Source: Clostridia bacterium
Lineage (GTDB): Bacteria > Bacillota > Clostridia > TANB77 > CAG-508
Assembly (NCBI GenBank): GCA_022791675.1
Contig: JAAVZN010000011.1
Location: 1 to 33,394 of the forward strand
DNA: 33,394 bases
Reading direction: 5' to 3'
Shown: positions 16,479 through 26,975 of the stretch, piece after piece
Numbering within the stretch: the first letter of the stretch is position 1
Layout: every line of letters begins with the position of its first letter
Notes under the pieces: model-generated
Database searches by the model: none
The model's input: the letters and a program-made list of their open reading frames with translations, nothing else
What the model was told of the DNA's origin: nothing
Program-made: the position numbers and the translations under genes

Positions 16479-17240
16479 ATGATAGTAGTAAATAGAAAAA
16501 GAATTCAAATTATATTAACATCTGTGTTAATAGCTGTTTTTGCATTTTCTTTTCAAATCGCTAATAACAAGCAAGCAAAAGAGGGAAAAGAACAAGGGGA
16601 GGAACAAGAAAAAAGAACAATTACAACAACTGCTACACCAGTATCAGGAAAAACCATTGTTATTGATGCAGGACATGGGGTACCAGACGAGGGGGCACAA
16701 AGTACTACTGGGACAACAGAAGCAGAAACGAATCTAAAAATTGCATTAAAATTACAAAATTTGTTAGAAACGAGTGGTTGTAATGTTATTTTAACACGTT
16801 CTGATGAAAATGCTATTTATGACTTAGATAGTAAAACTTTAAGACAAAAGAAAATATCAGACATTCGTAATCGTGTAAAAATAGGAAATGAATCAAGTGC
16901 GGATATTTTTGTAAGTATTCATTTAAATAAGATTCCACAAGGGCAATATTGGGGCTGGCAATGCTTTTATAAAAATGGAGATGAAAAAAGTACCAATCTA
17001 GCAAAACAGATTCAAACGAACTTAAATGATGCCATTCAAAAAGAAAATAAAAGGGTTGCAATGAAATTAGATACCGTATATATTATGAAACATGTAGAAA
17101 TTCCAATTTCGATTGTAGAGTGTGGATTCTTATCTAATCCAGAAGAAGAAAAACAGTTGTTAGAAGATGAGTATCAAAATCGATTGGCATGGGGAATTTA
17201 TAATGGAATTACGGATTATTTCTATGATAATCATGAATAA
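16479..17240 (+). CDS. cwlD: N-acetylmuramoyl-L-alanine amidase (Amidase_3, CwlD-like)
   Basis: TIVIDAGHGVPDEGA, EAETNLKIALKL, ADIFVSIHLN, PISIVECGFLSNPEEEKQL; N-terminal signal/TM. Confidence 0.85.
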   Translation: MIVVNRKRIQIILTSVLIAVFAFSFQIANNKQAKEGKEQGEEQEKRTITTTATPVSGKTIVIDAGHGVPDEGAQSTTGTTEAETNLKIALKLQNLLETSGCNVILTRSDENAIYDLDSKTLRQKKISDIRNRVKIGNESSADIFVSIHLNKIPQGQYWGWQCFYKNGDEKSTNLAKQIQTNLNDAIQKENKRVAMKLDTVYIMKHVEIPISIVECGFLSNPEEEKQLLEDEYQNRLAWGIYNGITDYFYDNHE

Positions 17241-17285
17241 ACTCATAGTCTGAAATGGAATAAGTCAATAAGAAAAGAAAGATTT

Positions 17286-17314
17286 TTGCATTTAGGAACA
17301 TAATGTGGTATAAT
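17286..17314 (+). promoter_or_regulatory. Extended -10 promoter
   Basis: TTGCAT, 17 nt, TG-G-TATAAT (17309-17314). Confidence 0.55.
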
Positions 17315-17339
17315 AGAGATATGAAACTATGTTGAGTGT

Positions 17340-17357
17340 GGCACGAGTTATCGTGCC
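17340..17357 (+). promoter_or_regulatory. 5'-UTR hairpin just upstream of SD
   Basis: GGCACGA-GTTA-TCGTGCC, followed by AAAGGAG SD of the 17375 ORF. Confidence 0.6.
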
Positions 17358-17374
17358 GAACGAAAGGAGAAAAA

Positions 17375-17611
17375 ATGAAAAAACAAAAGAAAATGGTAGA
17401 AATGGTAGAATATTTATTAGTAAAATTCCCTGAGACTCGGGGATCATGGGTAATAGGAATATTGCTCATGGTCTTGGCAGGAATTGGATTCTATGTTTTT
17501 CGAGAGATTGAATTACATAGAGCTTTAGGAGCTTTGGTGGATATTGCATTATGGGATATATTTCTTTATGCAATTCTGCTAATAGCAACAAAACCACCAA
17601 AAAGACGCTGA
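17375..17611 (+). CDS. Small membrane protein of unknown function (78 aa)
   Basis: AAAGGAG SD before ATG 17375; two hydrophobic segments (WVIGILLMVLAGIGFYVF; ALVDIALWDIFLYAILLIA). Confidence 0.65.
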   Translation: MKKQKKMVEMVEYLLVKFPETRGSWVIGILLMVLAGIGFYVFREIELHRALGALVDIALWDIFLYAILLIATKPPKRR

Positions 17612-17626
17612 AATTCAGCGTCTTTT
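17599..17626 (+). terminator. Rho-independent terminator
   Basis: AAAAGACGCTGA-AAT-TCAGCGTCTTTT at the stop of the 17375 ORF. Confidence 0.75.
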
Positions 17627-17878
17627 GGCTTTATGCTAACTTTTGAATTTGTTTTTTGGTAAGTTCAGTTGCTTTATTCGTGCACTAATTCCAAGATTTC
17701 TTTTTATTTGAAATGGAAAAGGATTTAAAAAATAGGAATGAATGATTTTTGTAAAACACAAAATATTAAATTTTTCAATCATTTTGAGAATATTTTTATT
17801 GCAAGATTCGCTAAATTTTGCATTTATATACATAATGTGGTATAATAAAAATAGAGTTCAAAAAAGGAGGAATTTGAT

Positions 17879-18778
17879 ATGGAAAATAAAAAGAAGAATA
17901 TAGAATTAATTAACATACAAAGAGCCAAAAATTCTGAACTAGAAAAAAAGAAACAAGCAGAAGAACAAATATTAGAAACCATAACAAAAGAAATGAAAAG
18001 AAGAGAAAGAACATTAAAAATAAAAAGACAAAAAAAGAAACTACGAATCAAAATGGTAGGAATAGTAGGTGCATTAGCTCTTACCAGTACAAGTTATATA
18101 CACAATCAAAAGAAAAACGAAGAAGAAAATAGAGACCACATGACCATAGAAGTCGAAATGGAAACAGGCACAGAAAACGTGGAAAAAGAAGAACCAATCA
18201 AAGTTGAAAACATAAGTTATGCTTATACGAAAGAAGGATTAAAATATCAAAAAGAAAGCTTAATATCTTATTTGAAAAATATGTACATTGAAGAACTAGA
18301 AGAAAAAACAGGAGATACTAGCCTTACAACAGAAGATATTATATTAAGAACAGCAAGTTATGAAAACTATGTTTTTGTTAATCGTCAAACAGGTGAAATG
18401 ATTACACATGGAGATAATCCAATGATAACAGAGCAAAAATTGATGAATGATGGTATTTCTTATGATATAAAAAATAATGTAAAAGTATATAAAATATATG
18501 ATAAAGAAGGAAAAGTAATTGATTGTATCACTATGAAAGAAGGAAATCCTATCAAAGTAATAGTAGGAGAGCAGTATGGAGAAGATAGCCAATCATTGCT
18601 TTGTGAAATGGGAAGTGTTATTCCAAAAGGATTAGATTGCGTTGAAGTTTTTGAAAATAAAGATAGAAAGAAAATTTCAGAAAGTAAGGCAGAATTTATG
18701 AAATCATTAGAAGAATTTGAATTAAAGAAAGAAAAGAAACAAATGTTAGAAAATATCGAAGAAGATATCGAATTGTAA
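17879..18778 (+). CDS. Single-TM protein with charged coiled-coil N-terminus, unknown function
   Basis: Lys/Glu-rich N-terminus, TM (KMVGIVGALALTSTSYI), ectodomain without recognised family; AAAGGAGG SD upstream and TGGTATAAT promoter at ~17838-17846. Confidence 0.65.
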   Translation: MENKKKNIELINIQRAKNSELEKKKQAEEQILETITKEMKRRERTLKIKRQKKKLRIKMVGIVGALALTSTSYIHNQKKNEEENRDHMTIEVEMETGTENVEKEEPIKVENISYAYTKEGLKYQKESLISYLKNMYIEELEEKTGDTSLTTEDIILRTASYENYVFVNRQTGEMITHGDNPMITEQKLMNDGISYDIKNNVKVYKIYDKEGKVIDCITMKEGNPIKVIVGEQYGEDSQSLLCEMGSVIPKGLDCVEVFENKDRKKISESKAEFMKSLEEFELKKEKKQMLENIEEDIEL

Positions 18779-18816
18779 ATTTTATATAAAAATTATGAAA
18801 AAAATAAACAATGCAT

Positions 18817-18878
18817 AAAATTTCCACTCTTTGCAAACAATATGTGTAAAACATATTAAAAGCAAGGAGTGGAATTTT
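18817..18878 (+). promoter_or_regulatory. Terminator-like leader hairpin sequestering the SD of the glucan synthase gene
   Basis: AAAATTTCCACTCTTTGC (18817-18834) pairs with GCAAGGAGTGGAATTTT (18862-18878); inner hairpin AATATGT-GTAAA-ACATATT (18839-18857); right arm contains AAGGAG and runs into T6. Confidence 0.7.
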
Positions 18879-21800
18879 TTGAAAACAAACAAAGTATTGA
18901 AAATCAATGGAACAATGTTAGATAAAGAACAACTAGAAACCCACTTACAAAAAATAGCTTCTAGTCATAATTTAAGCAACCAATCTCAAAAAGAAACCTA
19001 TCCCGTACCACAGATGTTAGAAAACTTTAAGGTAATTGAGGAGGTATATCATTTATTAAATGAACATTTAAAACTAGGAATTAGTATACACCCAGCAGGA
19101 GAATGGTTATTAGATAATTTGTATATCATAGAAGAGACCGTAAAACAAATAGAAAAAGAACTAACCCTAAAAAAATATACCAATTTTGTGGGAGTAGCCA
19201 ATGGAACTTATAAAGGATTTGCCAGAATTTATGTGTTAGCTAGTGAAATTGTGGCTTATACAGATAACAAAATAGAAAGAAAAGAACTAGAAGATTATTT
19301 GGTAAGTTATCAAACGAAAAAAACATTAAGTATGGAAGAAATATGGAATATTGGAATATTTCTTCAAATTGCTATGATTGAAAATATAAGAGAAATTTGC
19401 GAAAAAATATATAGTTGTCAAATTCAAAAATATAAAGCAGAAAGTATGGTAGAAAGATTAATAGAGAACAAAGCAAAAACAGAACAACATTTTAAAAATA
19501 AGGTAAAAGATTTTGAAAAAGATGTTTTTAAAAGTATGAAATATCCATTTATAGAATATATGTCTTATATTTTAAAACGATATGGGAAAAAAGGTTATAG
19601 TTATTTAAAAGTATTAGAAGAAACAGTTGAAATGACAGGAACAAGTGTATCAGAAATCATTAAAAAAGAGCATTTTGATATTGCTGTAAGAAAAGTGTCC
19701 ATAGGAAATAGTATAACCAGTATCAAAAAAATACAAAGAATTAATTTTTTAGAAATATTTGAAAAAATTAATGGAGTAGAGGAAATTTTAAGACAAGATC
19801 CAAGTAATGTGTATGAAAAAATGGAAGACAAAACCAAAGAATATTATCGAACAAAAATTAAAGAAATGGCAAAGAAAACAAGAATATCAGAGATATATAT
19901 TGCTAGAAAAGCTTTGGAATTAGCTAAAAATGCAGAAATGAATACAAAGCAAGCACACATAGGATATTACTTAATAGATAAAGGAATGAATCAATTATAT
20001 GATGTTTTACAATATAAAGTTAGTAGACAGATGAGTTCAAAGGATAAGACAAAGGCATATATATTAGCGGTATTACTATTAACGGTTATGATATCGATTG
20101 GAATTAGTAGTCTAATCCAATGGAATCTGGTGAGTTTTTTATTATTCCTAATTCCTGCTTCTGAAGTAGCTGTGCAGACAATACAATATATTTTAAGTAA
20201 GGTAATGAAACCAAAGTTGATTCCCAAACTAGACTTTTCAGATGGAATTGATGAAAATCATAAAACCATGGTAGTGATTCCTACCATTTTAAAATCAAAA
20301 GAAAAAGTACAAGAATTAATGAGAAAATTAGAAGTATTTTATTTGGCCAATCAATCTGATAATATTTATTTTACCTTATTAGGAGATTGCTCAGAAAGTG
20401 ACAAAGAAGAAGAAAAGTGGGATAACGAAGTAATACAAGAAGGTGAATTATTAACAAAACAATTAAACAACCAATACAAAAAGCAACAAGAAAACAAACC
20501 CATCTTTCATTTTATTTATCGAAAACGTGAATGGAACGAAAAAGAAGGAAGCTATTTAGGTTGGGAACGAAAAAGAGGAATGCTAACACAATTCAATCAA
20601 TATTTATTAGGAAAAATAAAAAATCCTTTTCGTATTAACACACTAGAAAATTTAGAAAATCAGGAAAAAATAAAATATGTTATTACATTAGATGCTGATA
20701 CAGATTTGATATTAAATTCCGCTTTTCAACTAGTAGGAGCTATGGCACACATTTTAAATCAACCAATCATAGATACTCAAAAAAATATAGTAGTAGATGG
20801 TTATGGTATCATGCAACCACGAATTGGTGTTAATTTAGATATTAGTTATCGAACCTTATTTACTAAAATATTTGCAGGTGCAGGAGGAACGGATTGTTAC
20901 ACAAATGCAATATCCGATACGTATCAAGATAATTTTCAAGAAGGAATTTTTACAGGAAAAGGAATTTATGATGTAACTGTTTATGAAAGTGTATTAGACA
21001 AACAAATTCCAGAAAATACGGTTTTAAGTCATGACCTATTGGAAGGTTGTTATTTAAGATGTGGACTGGTTTCCGATATTTTACTAATGGACGGATATCC
21101 TACGAAATATAATAGTTTTATGAATCGACTTTCTAGGTGGATTCGAGGAGATTGGCAAATTACCAAATGGATTGGATTTAAAAGTCCACTGAATCTGCTT
21201 TCACAATATAAAATATTGGATAATTTACGAAGAAGTTTAATAGAAATAGCCATTATGGTATCACTGCTATATTGTAATATAATAGGGATAATCAGCTTCA
21301 GGAAAATTTGGTGGAGCATAGCGATTCTTTTAGGAATTGTTGTTTTTCCTTATGTACTAGAATGGTTAAATGCTTTTGTGTTTAAAAGAGAAGGAGAAGA
21401 AAAACAAAAAACATTTACTCCGAAAATATCAGGTGTAAAAGGAAGTTTTATAAGGGCTTTTATTACTTTAGGGTGTTTACCATACAAAGCATATCTTTCT
21501 GCCAAAGCGATTTTTAAAACTTGGTATCGAGTGCATATTTCGAAAAAACATTTATTAGAATGGACAACATCAGAAGAAGCGGAAAAACAAGCAAAATCTA
21601 GTTTGGTTTCTTACTACAATCAAATGGCAATGAATGTATTAACAGGAATAATTGCCATTAGTTTGGGATTTTTTAAATTAAATATATTTGGTATTATTTT
21701 AGGGTTGTGGTGGATCATTTCGCCAATGATTATGTGGTATATTAGTCAGGATATTGAAAAAGTAAGGGCAATGGATCAATTAAAAGAAGAAGAAAAAGAA

Positions 21801-24800
21801 TATGTTTTAGAAATTGGAAAAAGAACATGGAAGTATTTTGAAACGTATTTAACAGAAGAAAATAATTATTTAATACCAGATAATTATCAAGAAGATCGAA
21901 AAGAAAAAATCGTACCAAGAACTTCATCAACAAATATAGGACTATCTTTATTAGCGGTTATTTCTGCTTATGATTTACAATATATTAGCCAAGAAAAAGC
22001 AATGGATTTACTTGAAAAAATAATCGTAACAGTAGAGAGTTTAGTAAAATGGAATGGGCATCTATACAATTGGTATAATATTCGAACCAAAGAACCTTTA
22101 AATCCAAGATATGTTTCTACTGTGGATAGTGGGAATTTGGTAGGATATTTGTATGTAACCAAAGCTTTTTTAGTAGAAATGGAACAGCAAGAACCATCAT
22201 CTTTGACAAGAAAAGATTTGATAAAAGTAATTGAAAAAATAATTGAACAAACAGATTTTAGCGTATTATACCATCAAGAACAACAAATTTTTTCGATTGG
22301 GTTTAATATAGAAGAAAATAAAATGACAGATTCGTATTATGATTTGTTAGCATCAGAAGCAAGACAAGCAAGCCTAGTAGCCATTGCTAAAAAAGATGTA
22401 CCAAGTAGACATTGGAATGTACTTAGTAGAACTTTGACAACACTTGGAAAATATAAAGGATTGGTGTCTTGGTCAGGAACAGCTTTTGAATATTTAATGC
22501 CCAATATCAATATTCCAAAATATGAGGGGAGTTTACTAGACGAGTCTTGTAAATTTTTAATTAAAACACAGATAGAATATAGCAAAAATTTAAATATCCC
22601 TTGGGGGATTTCAGAGTCTGCTTTTAATGTAAAAGATTTGAAATCAAATTATCAATATAAAGCTTTTGGTGTACCATGGCTTGGTTTAAAAAGAGGATTA
22701 GCAGATGAGATGGTAGTATCGAGTTATGGGGGAGTTTTAGCCATTTCGGAAGAACCAAAAGAAGAAGTGAAAAATTTGAAACGATTAGAAGAACAAGGAA
22801 TGTACGATCAATTTGGGTTCTATGAAGCAATTGATTATACCCCAGAACGTGTAGAAAAAGGCAAAGTTTCGGCTGTTGTAAAAACATATATGGCACATCA
22901 TCAAGGATTAATTTTGCTTAGTATTAATAATTTATTTCATGATCACATTTTAGCCAAGAGATTTATGAAAAATCCTTGTATGGAAGCAGTTAGTATTTTG
23001 TTACAAGAAACGATGCCTGAAAAAGCAATTATTACGAAAGAGAAGAAAGAAAAAATAGAAAAATTAAAATATAAAGATTATGAAAATTATATACAAACTA
23101 CCTATAAAAAAATTGATGAAAGATTAATGACAGGAAACTTTATTTCAAATGAAGATTATGTTGTTGCGATGAATCAAAAAGGGCAAGGTGTGAGTAAATA
23201 TAAAGACATTTATATCAATCGATTTAAGAAAACAAATGATTATTCACAAGGAATTTTCTTTGTAATCAAAAATATCAAAACCAAAAGTATATGGAGTTCA
23301 AACTATTCTTATCAGGAAGGAAAAGATAGTCAATATCAAATTAGTTTTATGCCAGACAAGATAGAACAAGAAATGATAAATGGAAATATGAAAACAAAAA
23401 TTCAAACTACCATTAGTTCTAATTCTCCTGTAGAGCTCAGAAGAATGCTTTTGGAAAACCAAGGAAAAGAAGAAGAAATATTAGAGGTTACCTGTTATTT
23501 TGAACCAGTGTTATCACCGAAAGAGCAAGATTATGCGCACCCTGCTTTTAATAACTTATTTTTAATGAATCAACTAGATGAAGAAACCAATAGTATTATC
23601 ATACAAAGAAAGAATCGAGAATCCAATGCACCAAAACTTTATCTAGGAGCTAACTTATCCACAAGTAGTGAAACAATTGGGGATTTTGAATACGAAATTG
23701 ATGAAGAAAAGTTTGTGGCAAGAGGTAATTTGGGAATTCCCAATAGGATAAAAAATTCCATTCCACTATCCAAAAAGATAGGGTTGGTTACAGAACCGAT
23801 TGTGGCTTTAAAAAGAACAATTAAAATAAAGCCAGAGGAAAAAGCAATTGTTGATTTTATTTTATCAGTGAATGAAAGTCAAGAAATTGTACTAGAAAAT
23901 ATTAAAAAATATCAATCAGTAGGAAATGTAACCAAAGAATTTGAATTAGCGAAGGCAAGGGTAGAAGCAGAAAGTAGATATTTGAGTCGAAAAGGCACAG
24001 ATATAGCAATTTATCAAAAGATGTTATCTTATCTTGTTTTTGACAATCCTATGAAGGCACAAAGATTAGAAAATAAAAAGAAAAGTAATAGTTATCATCA
24101 AAGCGATTTATGGAAGTATGGAATTTCAGGAGATTTACCAATTGTTTTATTAAAAGTTAGAAATGTAAATGATAGTTATGTGATCAAAGAGGTTCTAAAG
24201 GCTTATGAATTTTTTAGAATGAAAAACGTAAATACAGAACTAATCATAGTAGATGAAGAAAAACACAGTTATGAAAATTATGTCAAGGAAGAGATTGAAA
24301 GTAGTATTTTGAACCAGCAAATAGGATATTTGAAAAATCAAAGAGGTGGAATTTTTACATTAAGTAAAAGTGAAATTGCTAAAAAAGATATGGAATTAAT
24401 GGAATTCTTAGCAGAAATTCTGATTGATAGTGATAAAGGTGGGTTAAGAAATAACATCAAAGAAGCAGAGGAAAATTATTTAGAACAACGAAAAGAGATA
24501 GGAGAGGAAGTGATTTCTCCAATATTAGAAGAAGAAGTAAAAGAAGACATTGATTTATTAGCCAATCAAGATGAATTAAAGTATTGTAATGAATATGGTG
24601 CATTTTCTGCCGATGGAAAAGAATATTATATTAGAGTAAACCAAGAAAATAGATTACCAACTGTATGGAGCCATATTTTAACAAATAAAAAGTTTGGGAC
24701 CATTGTCACTGAAAATATGGGAGGTTATACTTGGTATAAAAATTGTAGATTGAATCGAATCTCTAGTTGGGAAAACAAACCAAGTCAAGATATACCATCA

Positions 24801-26975
24801 GAAGTGATTTTCTTAAAAGATGAAAAAACAAAAAAAGCTTGGTCGCTAGGATTAAATCCACTTCCAGATGAAAAAAATTATCATGTTGTTTATGGATTTG
24901 GTTATGCCAAATACATTCATAAAAGTAATGGGATTGAGCAAGAACTAGAAGTATTTGTGCCAAAAGAAGATAGTTGTAAAATCAATTTATTAACTTTGAA
25001 AAATACGACATCAAACCGAAAGAAATTAAAATTATATTATTATATGAAACCTGTTATTGGAGAAGATGAAATTAAATCAGAAGGGTATATTGACTTGAAA
25101 TTAGATGTAAATAGTAATTTATTACAAGCAAGAAATTTATATAGAGAGGAAATGGAAAAAACGAGAGTTTATCTTTCTTCTAGTGAAAAAATAAAATCTT
25201 ATACAGGTGATAAAAATTTCTTTTTAGGAGAAGGTGGCATAAGTAATCCACAAGGGATTAGAAAAGTTTCGCTAAATAATCAAAATTCTTTAGGAAGAAA
25301 GCCATGTATGGCTTATGAAATAGAGATTGAGTTAGAAAGTTTTGAAAGCAAAGATATTTCTATTATTTTAGGAGCAGAAGAGGAGGAAATGGATTGTAAA
25401 AATGTGGCATATAAATATCAAAAGATAGCAAATTGTAAGCAGGAATTAAATGAAGTCAAAAATGGTTGGAAAGAATTTTTAGGAAGATTACAAGTATATA
25501 CACCATTAGAATCCACTAATATTTTATTAAATGGTTGGCTTGTTTATCAAATTATCAATAGTCGATTATTAGGTAAGACAGGATATTATCAATCTGGTGG
25601 AGCTTATGGATTTCGTGATCAATTACAAGATACAATTGGGCTAAAATTTTTGGAACCAGAAATTGTGAAACGTCAAATTATTAAACATAGCAAACATCAA
25701 TTTATAGAAGGAGATGTAGAACATTGGTGGCATGAAGAGAATCAAAGGGGAATTCGAACTAGATTTTCAGACGATCTTTTATGGCTTGCCTATCTGGTAA
25801 TAGAATATATTAATTTTACAGGAGATAAAGAGATTCTAGAAATACAAACACCATATTTAGAAGGGGCAATTTTGGAAGATGGACAAGATGAGAGATACGA
25901 AAAATATTTACCTTCTAAGCAAGAAGGAAGTATTTACGAACATTGTGTAAAAGCCATTCAAAGAAGTTTGAATTTTGGTGAAAATGGGTTGCCCAAAATT
26001 GGCTCAGGAGATTGGAATGATGGATTTAGCACAGTAGGAAACAAAGGAAAAGGGGAAAGTGTGTGGTTAGGATTCTTTTTATGCCTTATCCTAGAAAATT
26101 TTATTCCAATATGTCGTGAAAAAGGAGAAGAGACATTAGCTAGTAAGTGGGAAGAGATAAGAAATAATCTAAAAAAAGCATTAAACACAAACGGTTGGGA
26201 CGGAAGATGGTACAAAAGAGCTTTTATGGACGATGGAAATGTATTAGGAAGTATGGAAAATGAAGAATGCAGAATAGACAGTATTGCTCAAAGTTGGAGT
26301 GTTATTTCAAAAGCAGGAGATAATGACAAAAAATATATCTCTATGGAAAGCTTAGAAAATCACTTGATTGATCGAGAAAATGGAATGATTAAATTATTGG
26401 ATCCCCCATTTGAAAAAAGTAAATTAGAGCCTGGATATATCAAAGCCTATTTACCTGGCGTAAGAGAAAATGGAGGACAATACACACATAGCTCCGTTTG
26501 GGTCATTATAGCAGAAGCGATGTTAGGATTTGGAGACAAAGCATTTGAATTCTATCGAATGATTAATCCTATTGAGCATAGTAGAACCAAAGAAGCAAGT
26601 AAAAAATACAAAGTAGAACCATATGTCATACCAGCAGATATTTATGGATCAGGTAGTTTAGTAGGAAGAGGAGGCTGGACTTGGTATACTGGTTCAGCAA
26701 GTTGGTACTATAAAGCAGGAATAGAAGCGTTGTTAGGATTAAAAGTTGAGAAAGGGTATTTAAAAATAGAACCATGTATTCCAAAAGACTGGAAAGAATA
26801 TCAAATCAAATATCAATATAGAGAAAGCAATTATAACATTTTAATTAAGAATCCAAATGGTAAAAACACTTTTGAAAAAGGAAGTAGCAAAATATTTTTA
26901 AATGGGAATGAAATAGAAAATGGCATAAAATTAGATGGAAGTAGAAACACGTACCAAATAGAAATTGAACTTTGA
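18879..26975 (+). CDS. Cyclic beta-1,2-glucan synthase-like protein (GT84 + GH94)
   Basis: GT-like VITLDADTDLILNSAFQLVGAMAH and HDLLEGCYLRCGLVSDILLMDGYPTKYNSFMNRLSRWIRGDWQ; multiple TMs; GH94-like GGAYGFRDQLQDTIGL...HQFIEGDVEHWWHEENQRGIRTRFSDDLLWLAY and GSGDWNDGF. Likely start TTG 18879 with AAGGAG SD; the track start 18831 has no SD. Confidence 0.88.
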   Translation: MKTNKVLKINGTMLDKEQLETHLQKIASSHNLSNQSQKETYPVPQMLENFKVIEEVYHLLNEHLKLGISIHPAGEWLLDNLYIIEETVKQIEKELTLKKYTNFVGVANGTYKGFARIYVLASEIVAYTDNKIERKELEDYLVSYQTKKTLSMEEIWNIGIFLQIAMIENIREICEKIYSCQIQKYKAESMVERLIENKAKTEQHFKNKVKDFEKDVFKSMKYPFIEYMSYILKRYGKKGYSYLKVLEETVEMTGTSVSEIIKKEHFDIAVRKVSIGNSITSIKKIQRINFLEIFEKINGVEEILRQDPSNVYEKMEDKTKEYYRTKIKEMAKKTRISEIYIARKALELAKNAEMNTKQAHIGYYLIDKGMNQLYDVLQYKVSRQMSSKDKTKAYILAVLLLTVMISIGISSLIQWNLVSFLLFLIPASEVAVQTIQYILSKVMKPKLIPKLDFSDGIDENHKTMVVIPTILKSKEKVQELMRKLEVFYLANQSDNIYFTLLGDCSESDKEEEKWDNEVIQEGELLTKQLNNQYKKQQENKPIFHFIYRKREWNEKEGSYLGWERKRGMLTQFNQYLLGKIKNPFRINTLENLENQEKIKYVITLDADTDLILNSAFQLVGAMAHILNQPIIDTQKNIVVDGYGIMQPRIGVNLDISYRTLFTKIFAGAGGTDCYTNAISDTYQDNFQEGIFTGKGIYDVTVYESVLDKQIPENTVLSHDLLEGCYLRCGLVSDILLMDGYPTKYNSFMNRLSRWIRGDWQITKWIGFKSPLNLLSQYKILDNLRRSLIEIAIMVSLLYCNIIGIISFRKIWWSIAILLGIVVFPYVLEWLNAFVFKREGEEKQKTFTPKISGVKGSFIRAFITLGCLPYKAYLSAKAIFKTWYRVHISKKHLLEWTTSEEAEKQAKSSLVSYYNQMAMNVLTGIIAISLGFFKLNIFGIILGLWWIISPMIMWYISQDIEKVRAMDQLKEEEKEYVLEIGKRTWKYFETYLTEENNYLIPDNYQEDRKEKIVPRTSSTNIGLSLLAVISAYDLQYISQEKAMDLLEKIIVTVESLVKWNGHLYNWYNIRTKEPLNPRYVSTVDSGNLVGYLYVTKAFLVEMEQQEPSSLTRKDLIKVIEKIIEQTDFSVLYHQEQQIFSIGFNIEENKMTDSYYDLLASEARQASLVAIAKKDVPSRHWNVLSRTLTTLGKYKGLVSWSGTAFEYLMPNINIPKYEGSLLDESCKFLIKTQIEYSKNLNIPWGISESAFNVKDLKSNYQYKAFGVPWLGLKRGLADEMVVSSYGGVLAISEEPKEEVKNLKRLEEQGMYDQFGFYEAIDYTPERVEKGKVSAVVKTYMAHHQGLILLSINNLFHDHILAKRFMKNPCMEAVSILLQETMPEKAIITKEKKEKIEKLKYKDYENYIQTTYKKIDERLMTGNFISNEDYVVAMNQKGQGVSKYKDIYINRFKKTNDYSQGIFFVIKNIKTKSIWSSNYSYQEGKDSQYQISFMPDKIEQEMINGNMKTKIQTTISSNSPVELRRMLLENQGKEEEILEVTCYFEPVLSPKEQDYAHPAFNNLFLMNQLDEETNSIIIQRKNRESNAPKLYLGANLSTSSETIGDFEYEIDEEKFVARGNLGIPNRIKNSIPLSKKIGLVTEPIVALKRTIKIKPEEKAIVDFILSVNESQEIVLENIKKYQSVGNVTKEFELAKARVEAESRYLSRKGTDIAIYQKMLSYLVFDNPMKAQRLENKKKSNSYHQSDLWKYGISGDLPIVLLKVRNVNDSYVIKEVLKAYEFFRMKNVNTELIIVDEEKHSYENYVKEEIESSILNQQIGYLKNQRGGIFTLSKSEIAKKDMELMEFLAEILIDSDKGGLRNNIKEAEENYLEQRKEIGEEVISPILEEEVKEDIDLLANQDELKYCNEYGAFSADGKEYYIRVNQENRLPTVWSHILTNKKFGTIVTENMGGYTWYKNCRLNRISSWENKPSQDIPSEVIFLKDEKTKKAWSLGLNPLPDEKNYHVVYGFGYAKYIHKSNGIEQELEVFVPKEDSCKINLLTLKNTTSNRKKLKLYYYMKPVIGEDEIKSEGYIDLKLDVNSNLLQARNLYREEMEKTRVYLSSSEKIKSYTGDKNFFLGEGGISNPQGIRKVSLNNQNSLGRKPCMAYEIEIELESFESKDISIILGAEEEEMDCKNVAYKYQKIANCKQELNEVKNGWKEFLGRLQVYTPLESTNILLNGWLVYQIINSRLLGKTGYYQSGGAYGFRDQLQDTIGLKFLEPEIVKRQIIKHSKHQFIEGDVEHWWHEENQRGIRTRFSDDLLWLAYLVIEYINFTGDKEILEIQTPYLEGAILEDGQDERYEKYLPSKQEGSIYEHCVKAIQRSLNFGENGLPKIGSGDWNDGFSTVGNKGKGESVWLGFFLCLILENFIPICREKGEETLASKWEEIRNNLKKALNTNGWDGRWYKRAFMDDGNVLGSMENEECRIDSIAQSWSVISKAGDNDKKYISMESLENHLIDRENGMIKLLDPPFEKSKLEPGYIKAYLPGVRENGGQYTHSSVWVIIAEAMLGFGDKAFEFYRMINPIEHSRTKEASKKYKVEPYVIPADIYGSGSLVGRGGWTWYTGSASWYYKAGIEALLGLKVEKGYLKIEPCIPKDWKEYQIKYQYRESNYNILIKNPNGKNTFEKGSSKIFLNGNEIENGIKLDGSRNTYQIEIEL

